NCBI RefSeq assembly: GCF_003311645.1
Contig: NZ_QEST01000243.1
Location: forward strand, 39,682 to 103,681
Length of the DNA: 64,000 bases
Reading direction: 5' to 3'
Origin: Streptomyces sp. PT12
GTDB taxonomy: Bacteria > Actinomycetota > Actinomycetes > Streptomycetales > Streptomycetaceae
In this document: positions 16,718 through 25,464 of the stretch, piece after piece
Layout: each line of letters begins with the position of its first letter
Position numbering within the stretch: position 1 is the first letter of the stretch
Made by a program: the position numbers and the translations under genes
Notes under the pieces: model-generated
Seen by the model: the letters and a program-made list of their open reading frames with translations, nothing else
Told to the model about the DNA's origin: nothing
The model's database searches: none

Positions 16718-17737
16718 GTGCCCGTTCACACCGTGCTCGGACCGATCGAGCCCGAGCGGCTCGGCCCGACGTCGATGCACGAGCACCTGCTGAGCGACCT
16801 GCGCCTGTGGGCCAAGCCGCCGGGGGAGCTGCCGCCCGCCGGGGTGCCGATGGGCCCCGAGCTCGCGGCCTATCTGCGCTGGAACGCGCTGTCACTGCCG
16901 GGCAACCTGGTGCTCGACGACCCGGACGTCGCCGCCGCCGAGCTGAGCTGGGTGCGAGAGGCGGGCGCGTCGGCCGTCGTGGAGCTCACGTTGGAGGGCA
17001 TGGGCCGGCGCGTCGACGAACTCCCGGCGATCTCGCGCCGCGCGGGCGTGCACGTCTTGGTCGGCGCGGGCTTCTACGTGGAGGAGACGATGCCCGCGCA
17101 TGTGCGCGAGGCGGGCGTGGACGAGCTCACCGAGATCCTGGTGGCGCAGCTCACGGACGGCGTCGGCGCCAGCGGTATCAGGCCCGCCCTGCTCGGCGAG
17201 ATCGGGACCAGCTGGCCCATCACCCCGGCCGAGTGGCGGCTCGTGCGGGCGGCGGGCCGCGCCGGGGCGCGCACGGGCGCCGCTGTCTACGCGCACCTGT
17301 CCTTCCGCGGCGCGGGCGGCACCGCGGTGCTCGCCGCGCTCCTCGACGAGGGGATGCCCGCCGACCGGGTCGTCATCGGCCATCTCGACGAGCGGTGGGA
17401 CCGCGGATACCACCGCGAGATCGCCCAGGCGGGCGCCGTGCTCGGCTATGACACGTTCGGCTCGGACTTCTGCTACGGCTCCCCGGCGCTGCGCAACCCC
17501 ACGGACGTGGAACGGCTCCAGATGGTCGAGTGGCTTCTTGGCGAGGGGTTCGGCGGGCAGCTGATCATCGGCGCCGACGTCTGGACGCAGGCCAACCTCC
17601 ACCGCAACGGCGGCAACGGCTACGACCACCTCTTCCGCCGCATCGCCCCGGCGATCACCGACCTGGCGGGCGGGGACACCGCCGTGGTCGACACGATCCT
17701 CGTCCACCAGCCCCGACGCCTCCTGGACCGCCCATGA
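16718..17737 (+). CDS. Phosphotriesterase-family metallohydrolase (paralogue 2)
   Basis: 339 residues, GTG start. Metal ligands: His21 and His23 (SMHEHLL), Glu in LLGEIGTS, His in VYAHLSF, His in VIGHLDE, Asp in IIGADVW. It belongs to the same fold as paralogue 1 but to a different branch, one shared with the degenerate paralogue at 35781 (both have the GGNGYDHL/GGHGYGHL C-terminal motif). It starts 4 bp after paralogue 1 and its stop overlaps the ATG of the GMC gene. The pair suggests two hydrolytic steps or a heteromer. Confidence 0.9.
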   Translation: MPVHTVLGPIEPERLGPTSMHEHLLSDLRLWAKPPGELPPAGVPMGPELAAYLRWNALSLPGNLVLDDPDVAAAELSWVREAGASAVVELTLEGMGRRVDELPAISRRAGVHVLVGAGFYVEETMPAHVREAGVDELTEILVAQLTDGVGASGIRPALLGEIGTSWPITPAEWRLVRAAGRAGARTGAAVYAHLSFRGAGGTAVLAALLDEGMPADRVVIGHLDERWDRGYHREIAQAGAVLGYDTFGSDFCYGSPALRNPTDVERLQMVEWLLGEGFGGQLIIGADVWTQANLHRNGGNGYDHLFRRIAPAITDLAGGDTAVVDTILVHQPRRLLDRP

Positions 17738-19344
17738 GCACCCCGACCACCCCAACACCCACGACCACCCCGACCACCCCAACACCCACCGGCGCCGAAC
17801 GCGCCCGCGACACGGGCGTGTTGCCCGAAGAGGCCCAGTATGTCGTCGTCGGCGGCGGCACGTCGGGCAATGTCGTCGCCGCCCGGCTCGCCGAGGCCGG
17901 TCTCGACGTGCTCCTCCTGGAGGCGGGCCCCGACTTCGGGCCCGAGGGCGCCGCCGCCTGGCCCGCCGACTTCGTCGACGCGACGCGCCTGGGGCGCTCG
18001 CACGACTGGGGCTACGACTCGGGCGACGGCTACCCCTGGACCGTCGGCTTCGAGCGCGCCCGCGCCATCGGCGGCTGCTCCGACGTCAACGGCTGCACCC
18101 AGACCTGGGGGCACCGGCGCGACTACGACGCGTGGGCCGAGGCCGGGCTGACCGGCTGGTCGACCGACGACCTGCTGCCGCTGTTCGCCGAGGGCACGCG
18201 GCGCATGCGCGTGCGCACTTACCGGGCCGACGAGCTCACCCCGTGGCAGCGCGCCTGGTACGAGGCGGCGCCCGCCGTCGGGATGCCGCGGCTCGCCGAT
18301 CTCAACGACGTCGACGAGGCCGCAGGATTCGCCCCCGAGGCGGTCAACATCGTGGACGGAACGCGCGTCAACACCGCCTTCGCCTACCTCGACCCCGTGC
18401 GCGCCCTGCCCAACATCCGCATCGTCGGCGACGCCCTCGTCGACCGCGTCACCGTGGCCGACGGGCGGGCGACCGGCGTCGTGGTCAGGCACAGGGGCGA
18501 GGCGGCCACCGTGCGGGCCGGAACGGTCGTGCTCGCGGGCGGCGCCTACAACTCGCCCACGATCCTGCTGCGTTCGGGCATCGGCCCCTACGCGCAGCTC
18601 GCGGTCCTCGGCATCCCGCTCACGCTGCACCTGCCCGGCGTCGGCGAGAACCTGCACGACCAGCCGTTCCTGCTGATGAGCTGGGCGGGCTCCGACGAGA
18701 TGACCGCCGCGATGCGACGCGCCCGCGCGGCGGGCTGGTGCCCCGACGAGCAGGCGATGGGCAAGGCCGCGTCGAGCTTCGACACGGAGGCGTTCGACCT
18801 GCACTTCCTGCCGTACAGCCCGACCCACCTGATCGAGCGCAAGCGCTGGAGCGTGGGCGTCTCCGCGCTCCAGCCGCGCTCCCGGGGGTTCGTCCGGCTG
18901 CGCGACGCCGACCCCGAGGCGAAGCCCCTCATCGACCACCGCTTCCTCGCCGACCCCGAGGGCGTCGACGTCGCCGTGCTCGCCGAGGGCGCCGCGATCC
19001 TGCGGGAGCTCGCGGCGGACCCGGCTCTCGCCCCCCTCGTCGGCGCGGAGATCCACCCGGGACCCGAGACGTTCGACCGGGACGCGCTCGTCGCGCACCT
19101 GTACCGCAGCCCCGACAACTACTGGCACCCCGTGGGCACCTGCCGCATGGGCACGGAGGACGACGCCCTGTCCGTCGTGGACGAGCGGGCGCGGGTGCAC
19201 GGCGTCGAGGGGCTGCGGATCGCGGACTGCTCGATCATGCCGAGGGTCCCCCGCGCGACGACGGCGATGCCCGCGGTCGTGATGGGCGAGAAGGTCGCCC
19301 GGCTGCTGCTCGAGGAGGCGGGCGCGTGCCGTGCGACGAGCTGA
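17734..19344 (+). CDS. GMC-family FAD oxidoreductase (choline dehydrogenase-like)
   Basis: 536 residues. The FAD fold is at YVVVGGGTSGNVVAARLAE; GMC signature regions are seen at RAIGGCSDVNGCTQTWGHR and AGGAYNSPTILLRSGIG; the catalytic His lies in DNYWHPVGTCRMG, and the C-terminus has TAMPAVVMGEKVA. It oxidises an alcohol to an aldehyde, in line with amino alcohols in the pathway. The first 20 residues are two 24-bp repeats of Thr-Pro codons, which probably form a floppy tail. The ATG overlaps the previous stop. Confidence 0.92.
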   Translation: MSTPTTPTPTTTPTTPTPTGAERARDTGVLPEEAQYVVVGGGTSGNVVAARLAEAGLDVLLLEAGPDFGPEGAAAWPADFVDATRLGRSHDWGYDSGDGYPWTVGFERARAIGGCSDVNGCTQTWGHRRDYDAWAEAGLTGWSTDDLLPLFAEGTRRMRVRTYRADELTPWQRAWYEAAPAVGMPRLADLNDVDEAAGFAPEAVNIVDGTRVNTAFAYLDPVRALPNIRIVGDALVDRVTVADGRATGVVVRHRGEAATVRAGTVVLAGGAYNSPTILLRSGIGPYAQLAVLGIPLTLHLPGVGENLHDQPFLLMSWAGSDEMTAAMRRARAAGWCPDEQAMGKAASSFDTEAFDLHFLPYSPTHLIERKRWSVGVSALQPRSRGFVRLRDADPEAKPLIDHRFLADPEGVDVAVLAEGAAILRELAADPALAPLVGAEIHPGPETFDRDALVAHLYRSPDNYWHPVGTCRMGTEDDALSVVDERARVHGVEGLRIADCSIMPRVPRATTAMPAVVMGEKVARLLLEEAGACRATS

Positions 19345-19378
19345 ACCGCGCGCCCGCGGCGGCGGGGTGAGGGCCGCG

Positions 19379-19708
19379 ATGGCGCTGTCGATCCAGGACG
19401 CCGAGATCCTGCGGACCCGGGTGCGGGCCCTGGTGACCGCCGAGCTCATCGCGCGCGCCCGCGCCGCGCCCGCCCCGCCCTATGACCCCGACATCGCCGA
19501 GGTGCTGGACTTCGTGCGCCGCAACCCCGACCCCGAGCTGCCCCGCTACGCGATCGTGCGGCTCCCCGACGGGTTCGCGATCGCCGCCCGAGCGGCGGTC
19601 AGGGGGCGGCCGCCGCGGATCGTCGACGCCAGGCGCCACCCCGACAGGGGCGCGGCCGAACACGCCGTCCTCGAACGCCGGCTGCGCGACCTCGGGCTCG
19701 ACTGGTGA
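19379..19708 (+). CDS. Small protein, possible dimethylformamidase alpha-subunit homologue
   Basis: 109 residues from the ATG at 19379; a GTG four codons earlier is possible. No signal or membrane segment. The second half, PRYAIVRLPDGFAIAARAAV and EHAVLERRLRDLGLDW, recalls from memory the small alpha subunit of N,N-dimethylformamidase, which has a RYYIY-like strand, a central EF-like loop and a terminal HAVFLRRI helix. The large subunit homologue is at 27088 in the next operon of the same regulon. It is also possible that this is an unrelated accessory protein. It lies between the GMC and the second GGT gene in operon B. Confidence 0.6.
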   Translation: MALSIQDAEILRTRVRALVTAELIARARAAPAPPYDPDIAEVLDFVRRNPDPELPRYAIVRLPDGFAIAARAAVRGRPPRIVDARRHPDRGAAEHAVLERRLRDLGLDW

Positions 19709-19760
19709 GCCCCCGCGCACGGCGGCGTGAGACCACCGAACAATGGAGGAAGGTCCGACC

Positions 19761-21479
19761 ATGACGTCACCCACCTGGCTGGCGCCGAATCCGGCGCTGG
19801 TCGGCACGCGGCACTCGGTCTCGTCCGGGCACCATCTGGCCTCGGCCGCGGCGTTCGCGATCCTGGAGGCGGGCGGCAACGCTGTCGACGCGGGCGCTTG
19901 CGCGGGCATGGCGCTCGCCGTGCTGCACGCCGACGAGGTCAACTTCGCCGGGGTCGCGCCCCTCATGATCCGCCTCGCCGACGGCACCGCCGTGAGCCTC
20001 GACGGGCTCGGCGTCTGGCCGCGGCGCCTCCCGGCCGACCTGTTCATGGCCGAGCACGGCGGCACCATCCCCACCGGCGTCCTGCGCACCGTCGTCCCGG
20101 CCGCGCCCGACGCCTGGATCACGGCGCTGCGCGACCACGGCACGATGACCTTCGCCCAGGTCGCCGCCGCCGCGGCGCGCCTCGCGCGCGACGGCTTCCC
20201 CGTCTTCCCGCTGCTCGCCGACGGCATCGCCAAGCGCCAGGCGGGCTACCGCAGGTGGGAGGCCAACGCGGCGATCTACCTGCCGGGCGGCCGCCCGCCG
20301 AGGGTGGGGGAGCGCTTCGTGCAGGCCGACCTCGCCCGCACGATCCAGATCATGATCGACGCCGAGGAGCGCGCGGGCGGCGGCCGCGTCGCCGGTCTCG
20401 AGGCCGCGCGCGCGGCGTTCTACGAGGGCGAGATCGCCGACCGCATCGTGGCCTACCACGAGGCGAACGGCGGCTATCTGCGCCATGACGACCTCGCGGA
20501 GTTCCGCTCGCGCCGTGAGCCGGTCGTCGAGGCCCGCTGGCGCGACTTCACCCTTCTCACGTGCGGCGCCTGGTGCCAGGGCCCGATACTGGCCGAGGCG
20601 TTGCTCATCCTCGAACGCCATGGCATCGGCGGTCTCGCGCACAACAGCCCCGCGTATGCGCACACGGTCGTCGAGGCGCTCAAGGGCGTCTTCGCCGATC
20701 GCGAACACCACTTCGGCGACCCGGAGTTCGTCGATGTGCCGCTCGAACGGCTGCTGGGCGACGAGCACATCGCCGCGCGTGCCGCGGCGATCGACCCCGA
20801 GCGCGCCTTCCCCGGCCTGCCGCCCGCGCTCTTCGGCGCGTCGCAGGCGCTGCCCGAGGCGATCAGCGCCGACGAGGTGCGCCACATCGGCGAGGGCGGC
20901 ACGAGCTATGTGTGCGTCATCGACCGCTGGGGCAACGCCTTCTCGGCGACGCCGTCCGACGGCGCGTCGACATCGCCCGTCATCCCCGGCACCGGGATCG
21001 TGCCCTCGCTGCGCGGCCTCCAGTCGCGGCCCGACCCCGCCCACCCCGCGGGGGTCGCGCCGGGCAAGCGGCCACGCCTGACGCCGAGCCCCGCGATCGC
21101 CGTGCGCGACGACGGCAGCGTGCTGTCGTTCGGCTGCCCCGGCGGCGACATGCAGGTGCAGGCGATGCTCCAGGTCTTCCTCAACGCCTTCCACTTCGGC
21201 ATGGAGGTGCAGGAGGCCGTGAACGCGCCGCGCTTCTCGACGTGGAGCTTCCCCAACTCATTCGCGCCCTTCGACTACCTCGCGGCGCACGTCTTCGTCG
21301 AGGACCGCTTCGACCCGGCCGTCCTCGCGGAGCTGGCGCGGCGAGGGCACGATGTGCGGCGCTGGCCCGCCTTCACGCGGGACGCGGCGGCCGTCGAGGC
21401 GATCTACCTGGACGCCCGCACGGGGTTCCTCGCGTCCGCCGCCGACCCGCGCCAGCCCGCCCAGGCGGTGGTCGCGTGA
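19761..21479 (+). CDS. Gamma-glutamyltransferase-family hydrolase (second copy)
   Basis: 572 residues. It has the family start (SSGHHLASAAAFAILEAGGN), the nucleophile Thr381 in GEGGTSYVCVIDRWGNAFS, and the SFGCPGGDMQVQAM motif near the C-terminus. No signal peptide. A GGAGGAAGG ribosome site precedes the ATG at 19761, which is preferred to one 18 bp upstream. Compared with copy 1 it is longer and better conserved. It may hydrolyse gamma-glutamyl-amine or -acid products made via the ligase at 12635, giving back glutamate, or transfer the glutamyl group. GGT folds can also cleave cephalosporin-type acyl amides. Confidence 0.9.
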   Translation: MTSPTWLAPNPALVGTRHSVSSGHHLASAAAFAILEAGGNAVDAGACAGMALAVLHADEVNFAGVAPLMIRLADGTAVSLDGLGVWPRRLPADLFMAEHGGTIPTGVLRTVVPAAPDAWITALRDHGTMTFAQVAAAAARLARDGFPVFPLLADGIAKRQAGYRRWEANAAIYLPGGRPPRVGERFVQADLARTIQIMIDAEERAGGGRVAGLEAARAAFYEGEIADRIVAYHEANGGYLRHDDLAEFRSRREPVVEARWRDFTLLTCGAWCQGPILAEALLILERHGIGGLAHNSPAYAHTVVEALKGVFADREHHFGDPEFVDVPLERLLGDEHIAARAAAIDPERAFPGLPPALFGASQALPEAISADEVRHIGEGGTSYVCVIDRWGNAFSATPSDGASTSPVIPGTGIVPSLRGLQSRPDPAHPAGVAPGKRPRLTPSPAIAVRDDGSVLSFGCPGGDMQVQAMLQVFLNAFHFGMEVQEAVNAPRFSTWSFPNSFAPFDYLAAHVFVEDRFDPAVLAELARRGHDVRRWPAFTRDAAAVEAIYLDARTGFLASAADPRQPAQAVVA

Positions 21480-22846
21480 CCGCCCCTCGCGAGAACGCCG
21501 CCGCGCCCGTTGTCCACATCGCGCCCGTCGTGACGATGGACCCGCTGCGGCCGCGCGCCTCGGCGCTCGCGGTCGCGGGCGGCCGGGTCCTCGCCGTCGG
21601 CACCGTCGACCACGTGCGCGCCGCGGTGCCCGCGGGCACGCCCGAGCACCCGCACGACGGCGTGATCCTGCCCGGCCTCATCGACGCGCACCTGCACATG
21701 CAGCGCGGCGGCCTGAAGGCGCTCGCGTACCTGGACGCGGGCGCGGACGCCGACGCGTACGCCGCGGCGATGCGGCGCACCGCGGGCGACGCGACATGGC
21801 CCGGCGGCGAGCCCGCGCTCGGTCAGCGGGTCGCCGGGCTGCGCCGCGTGCAGCCGCTGCTGCACGCGCTCGGCTTCACCGGCGTCGTGGACCCCGCGGT
21901 GACGATCGACGAGATGCGCGGCTACCAGGAGGCGCACCGGCTCGGCGCGTTGACGATGCGCACGCTGGCCATGCCCTACCTCGAGCCCGGCTCGGCGCCG
22001 ACCCCCGACATCGACGCCGTGATCGCGCACCTGGCGGGCACCGGCGTCTCGACCGGCTTCGGTGACGACATGCTGCGGATCGGCCCGATCAAGATCTATG
22101 TCGACGGCGAGGGCCTGCGCGGCCAGGCGCTCCTCCACGAGCCCTGGGACGACTCCGGCTACCGCGGGCTGCGGCGGATGGCGGACGACGACCTCGCCAG
22201 GCTGGTGCGCTTCTGCGCCGAGCACGGCTGGGGCGTCGGCGCGCACGCGGTGGGCGGCGCGGCGATCGAGGCGGTGACGCGGGAGTTCGCCGCCGCGGGC
22301 GCGGCGGTGCGCGAGCGGCGCTTCCAGCTCATCCACGCCTACCTCGAACCACGCGAGGCGGACCTGGCGGCGGCGGCGCGCTGCGGGGTCGTGGCCTCGT
22401 TGCAGCCCTCGATCATCTGGCACAACGGGCGCGGGCTCCGCGAGCGGCTCGGGGACCGCGCCGAGCGCGCCAACCCCGTCCGGAGCTGGATCGACGCAGG
22501 GGCCGTCGTGGCGTTCGGCTCGGACGGGCCGTTCTTCGCGTTCGACCCGCGCCTGCTGATGTGGCAGGCGGTCACCCGGCGCATCGAGGGATCGGACGTG
22601 CCGCTCAGCCTGGACGAGGCGATCACGGTGGACGAGGCGCTGGCCGCGTACACCGTCGGCGCCGCCCATGCCAGCCTCGCCGAGGGGAAACGGGGGATGC
22701 TGCGCGTCGGCACGCTCGCCGACTGGGCCCTGTGGTCGGCGGACCCGCTGGCCGTCGGGGCGGACGCGCTGCGCGCGCTGCGCGTGCTGCGTACGGAGGT
22801 CGGCGGGCGCACGGTGTTCAAGGCCGGGGCGGGGGACGGGCGGTGA
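21476..22846 (+). CDS. Amidohydrolase family 3 (YtcJ/NfdA-like), copy 1
   Basis: 456 residues, GTG start overlapping the GGT stop. The metal-dependent amidohydrolase pattern is present: GVILPGLIDAHLHMQRGG (HxH), a Lys in IGPIKIYVDGEGL, His in VGAHAVGG and in QLIHAYLEP, and the catalytic Asp in VAFGSDGPFF. The YtcJ subgroup contains N-substituted formamide deformylase and similar C-N hydrolases. Probably cytoplasmic. A second member lies at 25449; the two share the order of motifs but differ widely, so they probably act on different amides. Confidence 0.88.
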   Translation: MTAPRENAAAPVVHIAPVVTMDPLRPRASALAVAGGRVLAVGTVDHVRAAVPAGTPEHPHDGVILPGLIDAHLHMQRGGLKALAYLDAGADADAYAAAMRRTAGDATWPGGEPALGQRVAGLRRVQPLLHALGFTGVVDPAVTIDEMRGYQEAHRLGALTMRTLAMPYLEPGSAPTPDIDAVIAHLAGTGVSTGFGDDMLRIGPIKIYVDGEGLRGQALLHEPWDDSGYRGLRRMADDDLARLVRFCAEHGWGVGAHAVGGAAIEAVTREFAAAGAAVRERRFQLIHAYLEPREADLAAAARCGVVASLQPSIIWHNGRGLRERLGDRAERANPVRSWIDAGAVVAFGSDGPFFAFDPRLLMWQAVTRRIEGSDVPLSLDEAITVDEALAAYTVGAAHASLAEGKRGMLRVGTLADWALWSADPLAVGADALRALRVLRTEVGGRTVFKAGAGDGR

Positions 22847-24324
22847 CGGCCTCGGCGGCGGCCGCCGACCCCGGCGGCCTTCCCCTGCACCGGTGGCCCG
22901 CCCGGGACCTGGCCGCCGCGATCGCCCGCCGCGAGCTGTCGGCGGTCGAGGTGATGCGGCACCACCTCGCGCGCATCGACGAGATCGACGAGGGCGCCGA
23001 TGGGCTGCGCGCGATTGTCACGCGCGTCCCCGAGTCCCTCGCGCTGCGCATGGCGGCGGACGCCGACCGCGCCGTCGCGCGCGGCGACGACCTCGGCCCG
23101 CTCCATGGCCTGCCGACCGCCGTCAAGGACCTGATGGATGTCGCGGGGCTGCCGACGACGCATGGCTCCGCCGCCTACCGCGACGCGCGCCCCGCGGCTC
23201 GCGACAGCGTGCTCGCCGAGCGCCTGCGCGCGTCCGGCGCGCTCATCGTGGGGAAGACGAACACCCCGGAGTTCGGTCTCGGCACGCTGACGTTCAACTC
23301 CGTGCGCGGCACCACCCGTAACCCCTGGGACCCCAGCCGCCACGCGGGCGGCAGCAGCGGCGGCGCGGCCGCCGCGCTGGCCGCGGGGCTGCTGCCGCTC
23401 GCCGACGGCTCGGACAGCGGCGGCAGCATCCGCTTCCCGGCCGCGTTCTGCAACGTCGTGGGGCTGCGGCCCACGCCGGGGACGGTGCCGAGCGGGCGGC
23501 CTGGCGACGCGTGGAACCCCCATGTCGTGCTGGGCCCGATGGCGCGCGACTCCAGGGACGCCGCGCTGCTGCTCTCGGGCATCGCGGGCCGCGACCGGCG
23601 CTGGCCGCTGTCCTGGGTGGACGACCCGGCCGCGCTCGGCCGCGTGGCCGACCTCGACCCCGCCCGGCTGCGCATCGCCTGGAGCCCCGACGTCGGCGGG
23701 CTGCCGATCGCCCCCGATGTCCGCGCGGTGCACGCCGGGGCGCGCGCGGCGCTTGAGGCCGCTGGCGTCACCGTCGTCGATGTCGAGCCCGACCTCGCGG
23801 GCGCGGACGCGTGCTGGGAGGCCATCGAGCTGTTCGGCTTCGGCGCCGACGGCGGGGCGCACGCGGGGCGTTCAGGGCTGCGCGACGACTACCTCCGCAA
23901 CGTCGCCGAAGGCCGCGCGATCTCCGCCGACGCACTGGCGAACGCGCTGGCCAGGCGCACGGAGCTATTCCGCGCCACGGCCGCCGTGCTCGACGACGTG
24001 GACGCCGTCGCCTACCCGGCGACGCCCGTGGCCGCGCCGCCAGCCGACGTGGAATGGGTCGACGAGATCGACGGCGTGCGCCTCGCGCGGTACTTCGCGT
24101 GGCAGCGCACGGCCTGTCGGCTGACCGTCACCGGGCACCCCGTGCTGACGACGCCCGCGGGCTTCACCCCCGAGGGGCTGCCCGTCGGGATGCAGCTCGT
24201 GGGGCCGTCCCGCGAGGACGCGCGCCTGCTCGCGATCGGCGCCGCCGTCGAAGCCGTCATCGGCCATGTCCGCGCCGCCCCCGGCTCCACCGCCCCACGA
24301 ACCGGCAACGCGCCGGACACATGA
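22843..24324 (+). CDS. Amidase signature-family enzyme
   Basis: 493 residues. The Ser-cisSer-Lys triad of the amidase signature family is visible: Lys in PTAVKDLMDV, the cis-Ser in HAGGSSGGAAA, and the nucleophile Ser in DGSDSGGSIRFPA. It hydrolyses an amide to acid and ammonia or amine; the specificity cannot be told. It is the last gene of operon B, its GTG overlapping the amidohydrolase stop, and only 12 bp separate its stop from the operator of the next operon. Confidence 0.93.
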   Translation: MTASAAAADPGGLPLHRWPARDLAAAIARRELSAVEVMRHHLARIDEIDEGADGLRAIVTRVPESLALRMAADADRAVARGDDLGPLHGLPTAVKDLMDVAGLPTTHGSAAYRDARPAARDSVLAERLRASGALIVGKTNTPEFGLGTLTFNSVRGTTRNPWDPSRHAGGSSGGAAAALAAGLLPLADGSDSGGSIRFPAAFCNVVGLRPTPGTVPSGRPGDAWNPHVVLGPMARDSRDAALLLSGIAGRDRRWPLSWVDDPAALGRVADLDPARLRIAWSPDVGGLPIAPDVRAVHAGARAALEAAGVTVVDVEPDLAGADACWEAIELFGFGADGGAHAGRSGLRDDYLRNVAEGRAISADALANALARRTELFRATAAVLDDVDAVAYPATPVAAPPADVEWVDEIDGVRLARYFAWQRTACRLTVTGHPVLTTPAGFTPEGLPVGMQLVGPSREDARLLAIGAAVEAVIGHVRAAPGSTAPRTGNAPDT

Positions 24325-24336
24325 AGGCAACCCAAG

Positions 24337-24366
24337 TGGATCCCCTAGTAAATACTTTGGATCCAA
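24337..24366 (+). promoter_or_regulatory. GGATCC box pair, operon C promoter
   Basis: Exact boxes at 24338-24343 and 24359-24364 (inside the palindrome TTGGATCCAA), centres 21 bp apart. TACTTT (24353-24358) directly abuts the second box and fits a -10 hexamer. The ATG of the binding lipoprotein follows 28 bp later. Confidence 0.8.
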
Positions 24367-24393
24367 TCATGCTGAGCTCGGAGGTAGAGTCCC

Positions 24394-25464
24394 ATGCGTT
24401 CACCCTTCACACGACGCCGACGCCGCAAGGCCGCGGGCGTCGCCTTCGCCGCGACGCTGGTGCTGCTCGCAGGCTGTGCCGAGGACGAATCGGGGGCGGG
24501 CGACGACGCGTCCGGGCTCGGCGGGGAGATCATCTGGTCCGACTTCGGCGGCCCCACCAACGAGGCCCGCCAGGAGGTCTACTTCGCCCCGTTCACCGAG
24601 GACACCGGCGTCGACGTCGTCTCAGTCGTGGTCAACGACGCGATGCAGGAGGAGATGCTGTCGGGCGGCCCCGGCGACTACGACGCGACGCACGTCGGGC
24701 TCGACCTGGTGTACGCCAACGTGGACAACCTCCTTGAGATCCCCGAGGAGTACCAGGACGAGGCGCTGCCCGAGGACATCCGCGCCCACGCGTTCGGAAC
24801 GTTCCACGTCGGCCACGCCCAGGGCTACCTCAGCGACACGTTCCCCGACGGCGGCCCCGAGACCTGGGCGGACTTCTGGGACGTCGAGACCTATCCGGGC
24901 GACCGCGCCTGGCCCGGCACCCCAGGCAGCTACGACAGCTCGTGCGAGATCGCCCTGCTCGCCGACGGCGTCGCCCCCGACGCGCTGTACCCGCTCGACT
25001 TCGAGCGCTGCTCGGCGAAGCTCGACGAGCTGCGCCCGCACATGGTGTTCTACACGTCCTATCCGGAGATCCAGCAGCTGCTCGTCTCGGGCACCGCGGC
25101 CGTCGCCATGGGGCCGAGCGGTCAGTTCACGGCGCTGCGCAACGCGGGCCAGGACGTCACGGTCTCGTGGGAGCAGGCGGTCGTGTCGCCCAACGTGATC
25201 GCGATCCCGAGTCAGGCGCCCAACGCCGAGAACATCCTTGCGCTCACCGAGTACTTCCACGACCCCGAGCGCCAGGCCGAGTTCGCCGCGCGCACCAGCT
25301 ACGGGCCAGGCAACCCCGAGGCGTACGAGTACATCCCCGAGGACATCCAGGAAGGGCTGGTCACCGCCCCAGGCCACACCGCCGTGGTCTACCAGGACTC
25401 ACAGGCGCGCGCCGAGGCGACCGAGGACCTGCTCAACTGGTACACGGCATGGCTGGCCGACTGA
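24394..25464 (+). CDS. ABC importer substrate-binding lipoprotein (PotD-like), copy 1
   Basis: 356 residues. The lipoprotein signal is RRRRRKAAG, then a hydrophobic stretch and the lipobox LLAGC, so it is anchored outside the membrane. The mature part has the type II fold features of polyamine/iron/thiamine binding proteins (IIWSDFGGPTNEARQ at the start and WADFWDVETYPGDRAWPG in the hinge zone). A close paralogue (about half identical by eye) is at 29928, and one permease/ATPase set at 31136-33940 probably serves both. It is the first gene of operon C. Confidence 0.9.
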   Translation: MRSPFTRRRRRKAAGVAFAATLVLLAGCAEDESGAGDDASGLGGEIIWSDFGGPTNEARQEVYFAPFTEDTGVDVVSVVVNDAMQEEMLSGGPGDYDATHVGLDLVYANVDNLLEIPEEYQDEALPEDIRAHAFGTFHVGHAQGYLSDTFPDGGPETWADFWDVETYPGDRAWPGTPGSYDSSCEIALLADGVAPDALYPLDFERCSAKLDELRPHMVFYTSYPEIQQLLVSGTAAVAMGPSGQFTALRNAGQDVTVSWEQAVVSPNVIAIPSQAPNAENILALTEYFHDPERQAEFAARTSYGPGNPEAYEYIPEDIQEGLVTAPGHTAVVYQDSQARAEATEDLLNWYTAWLAD

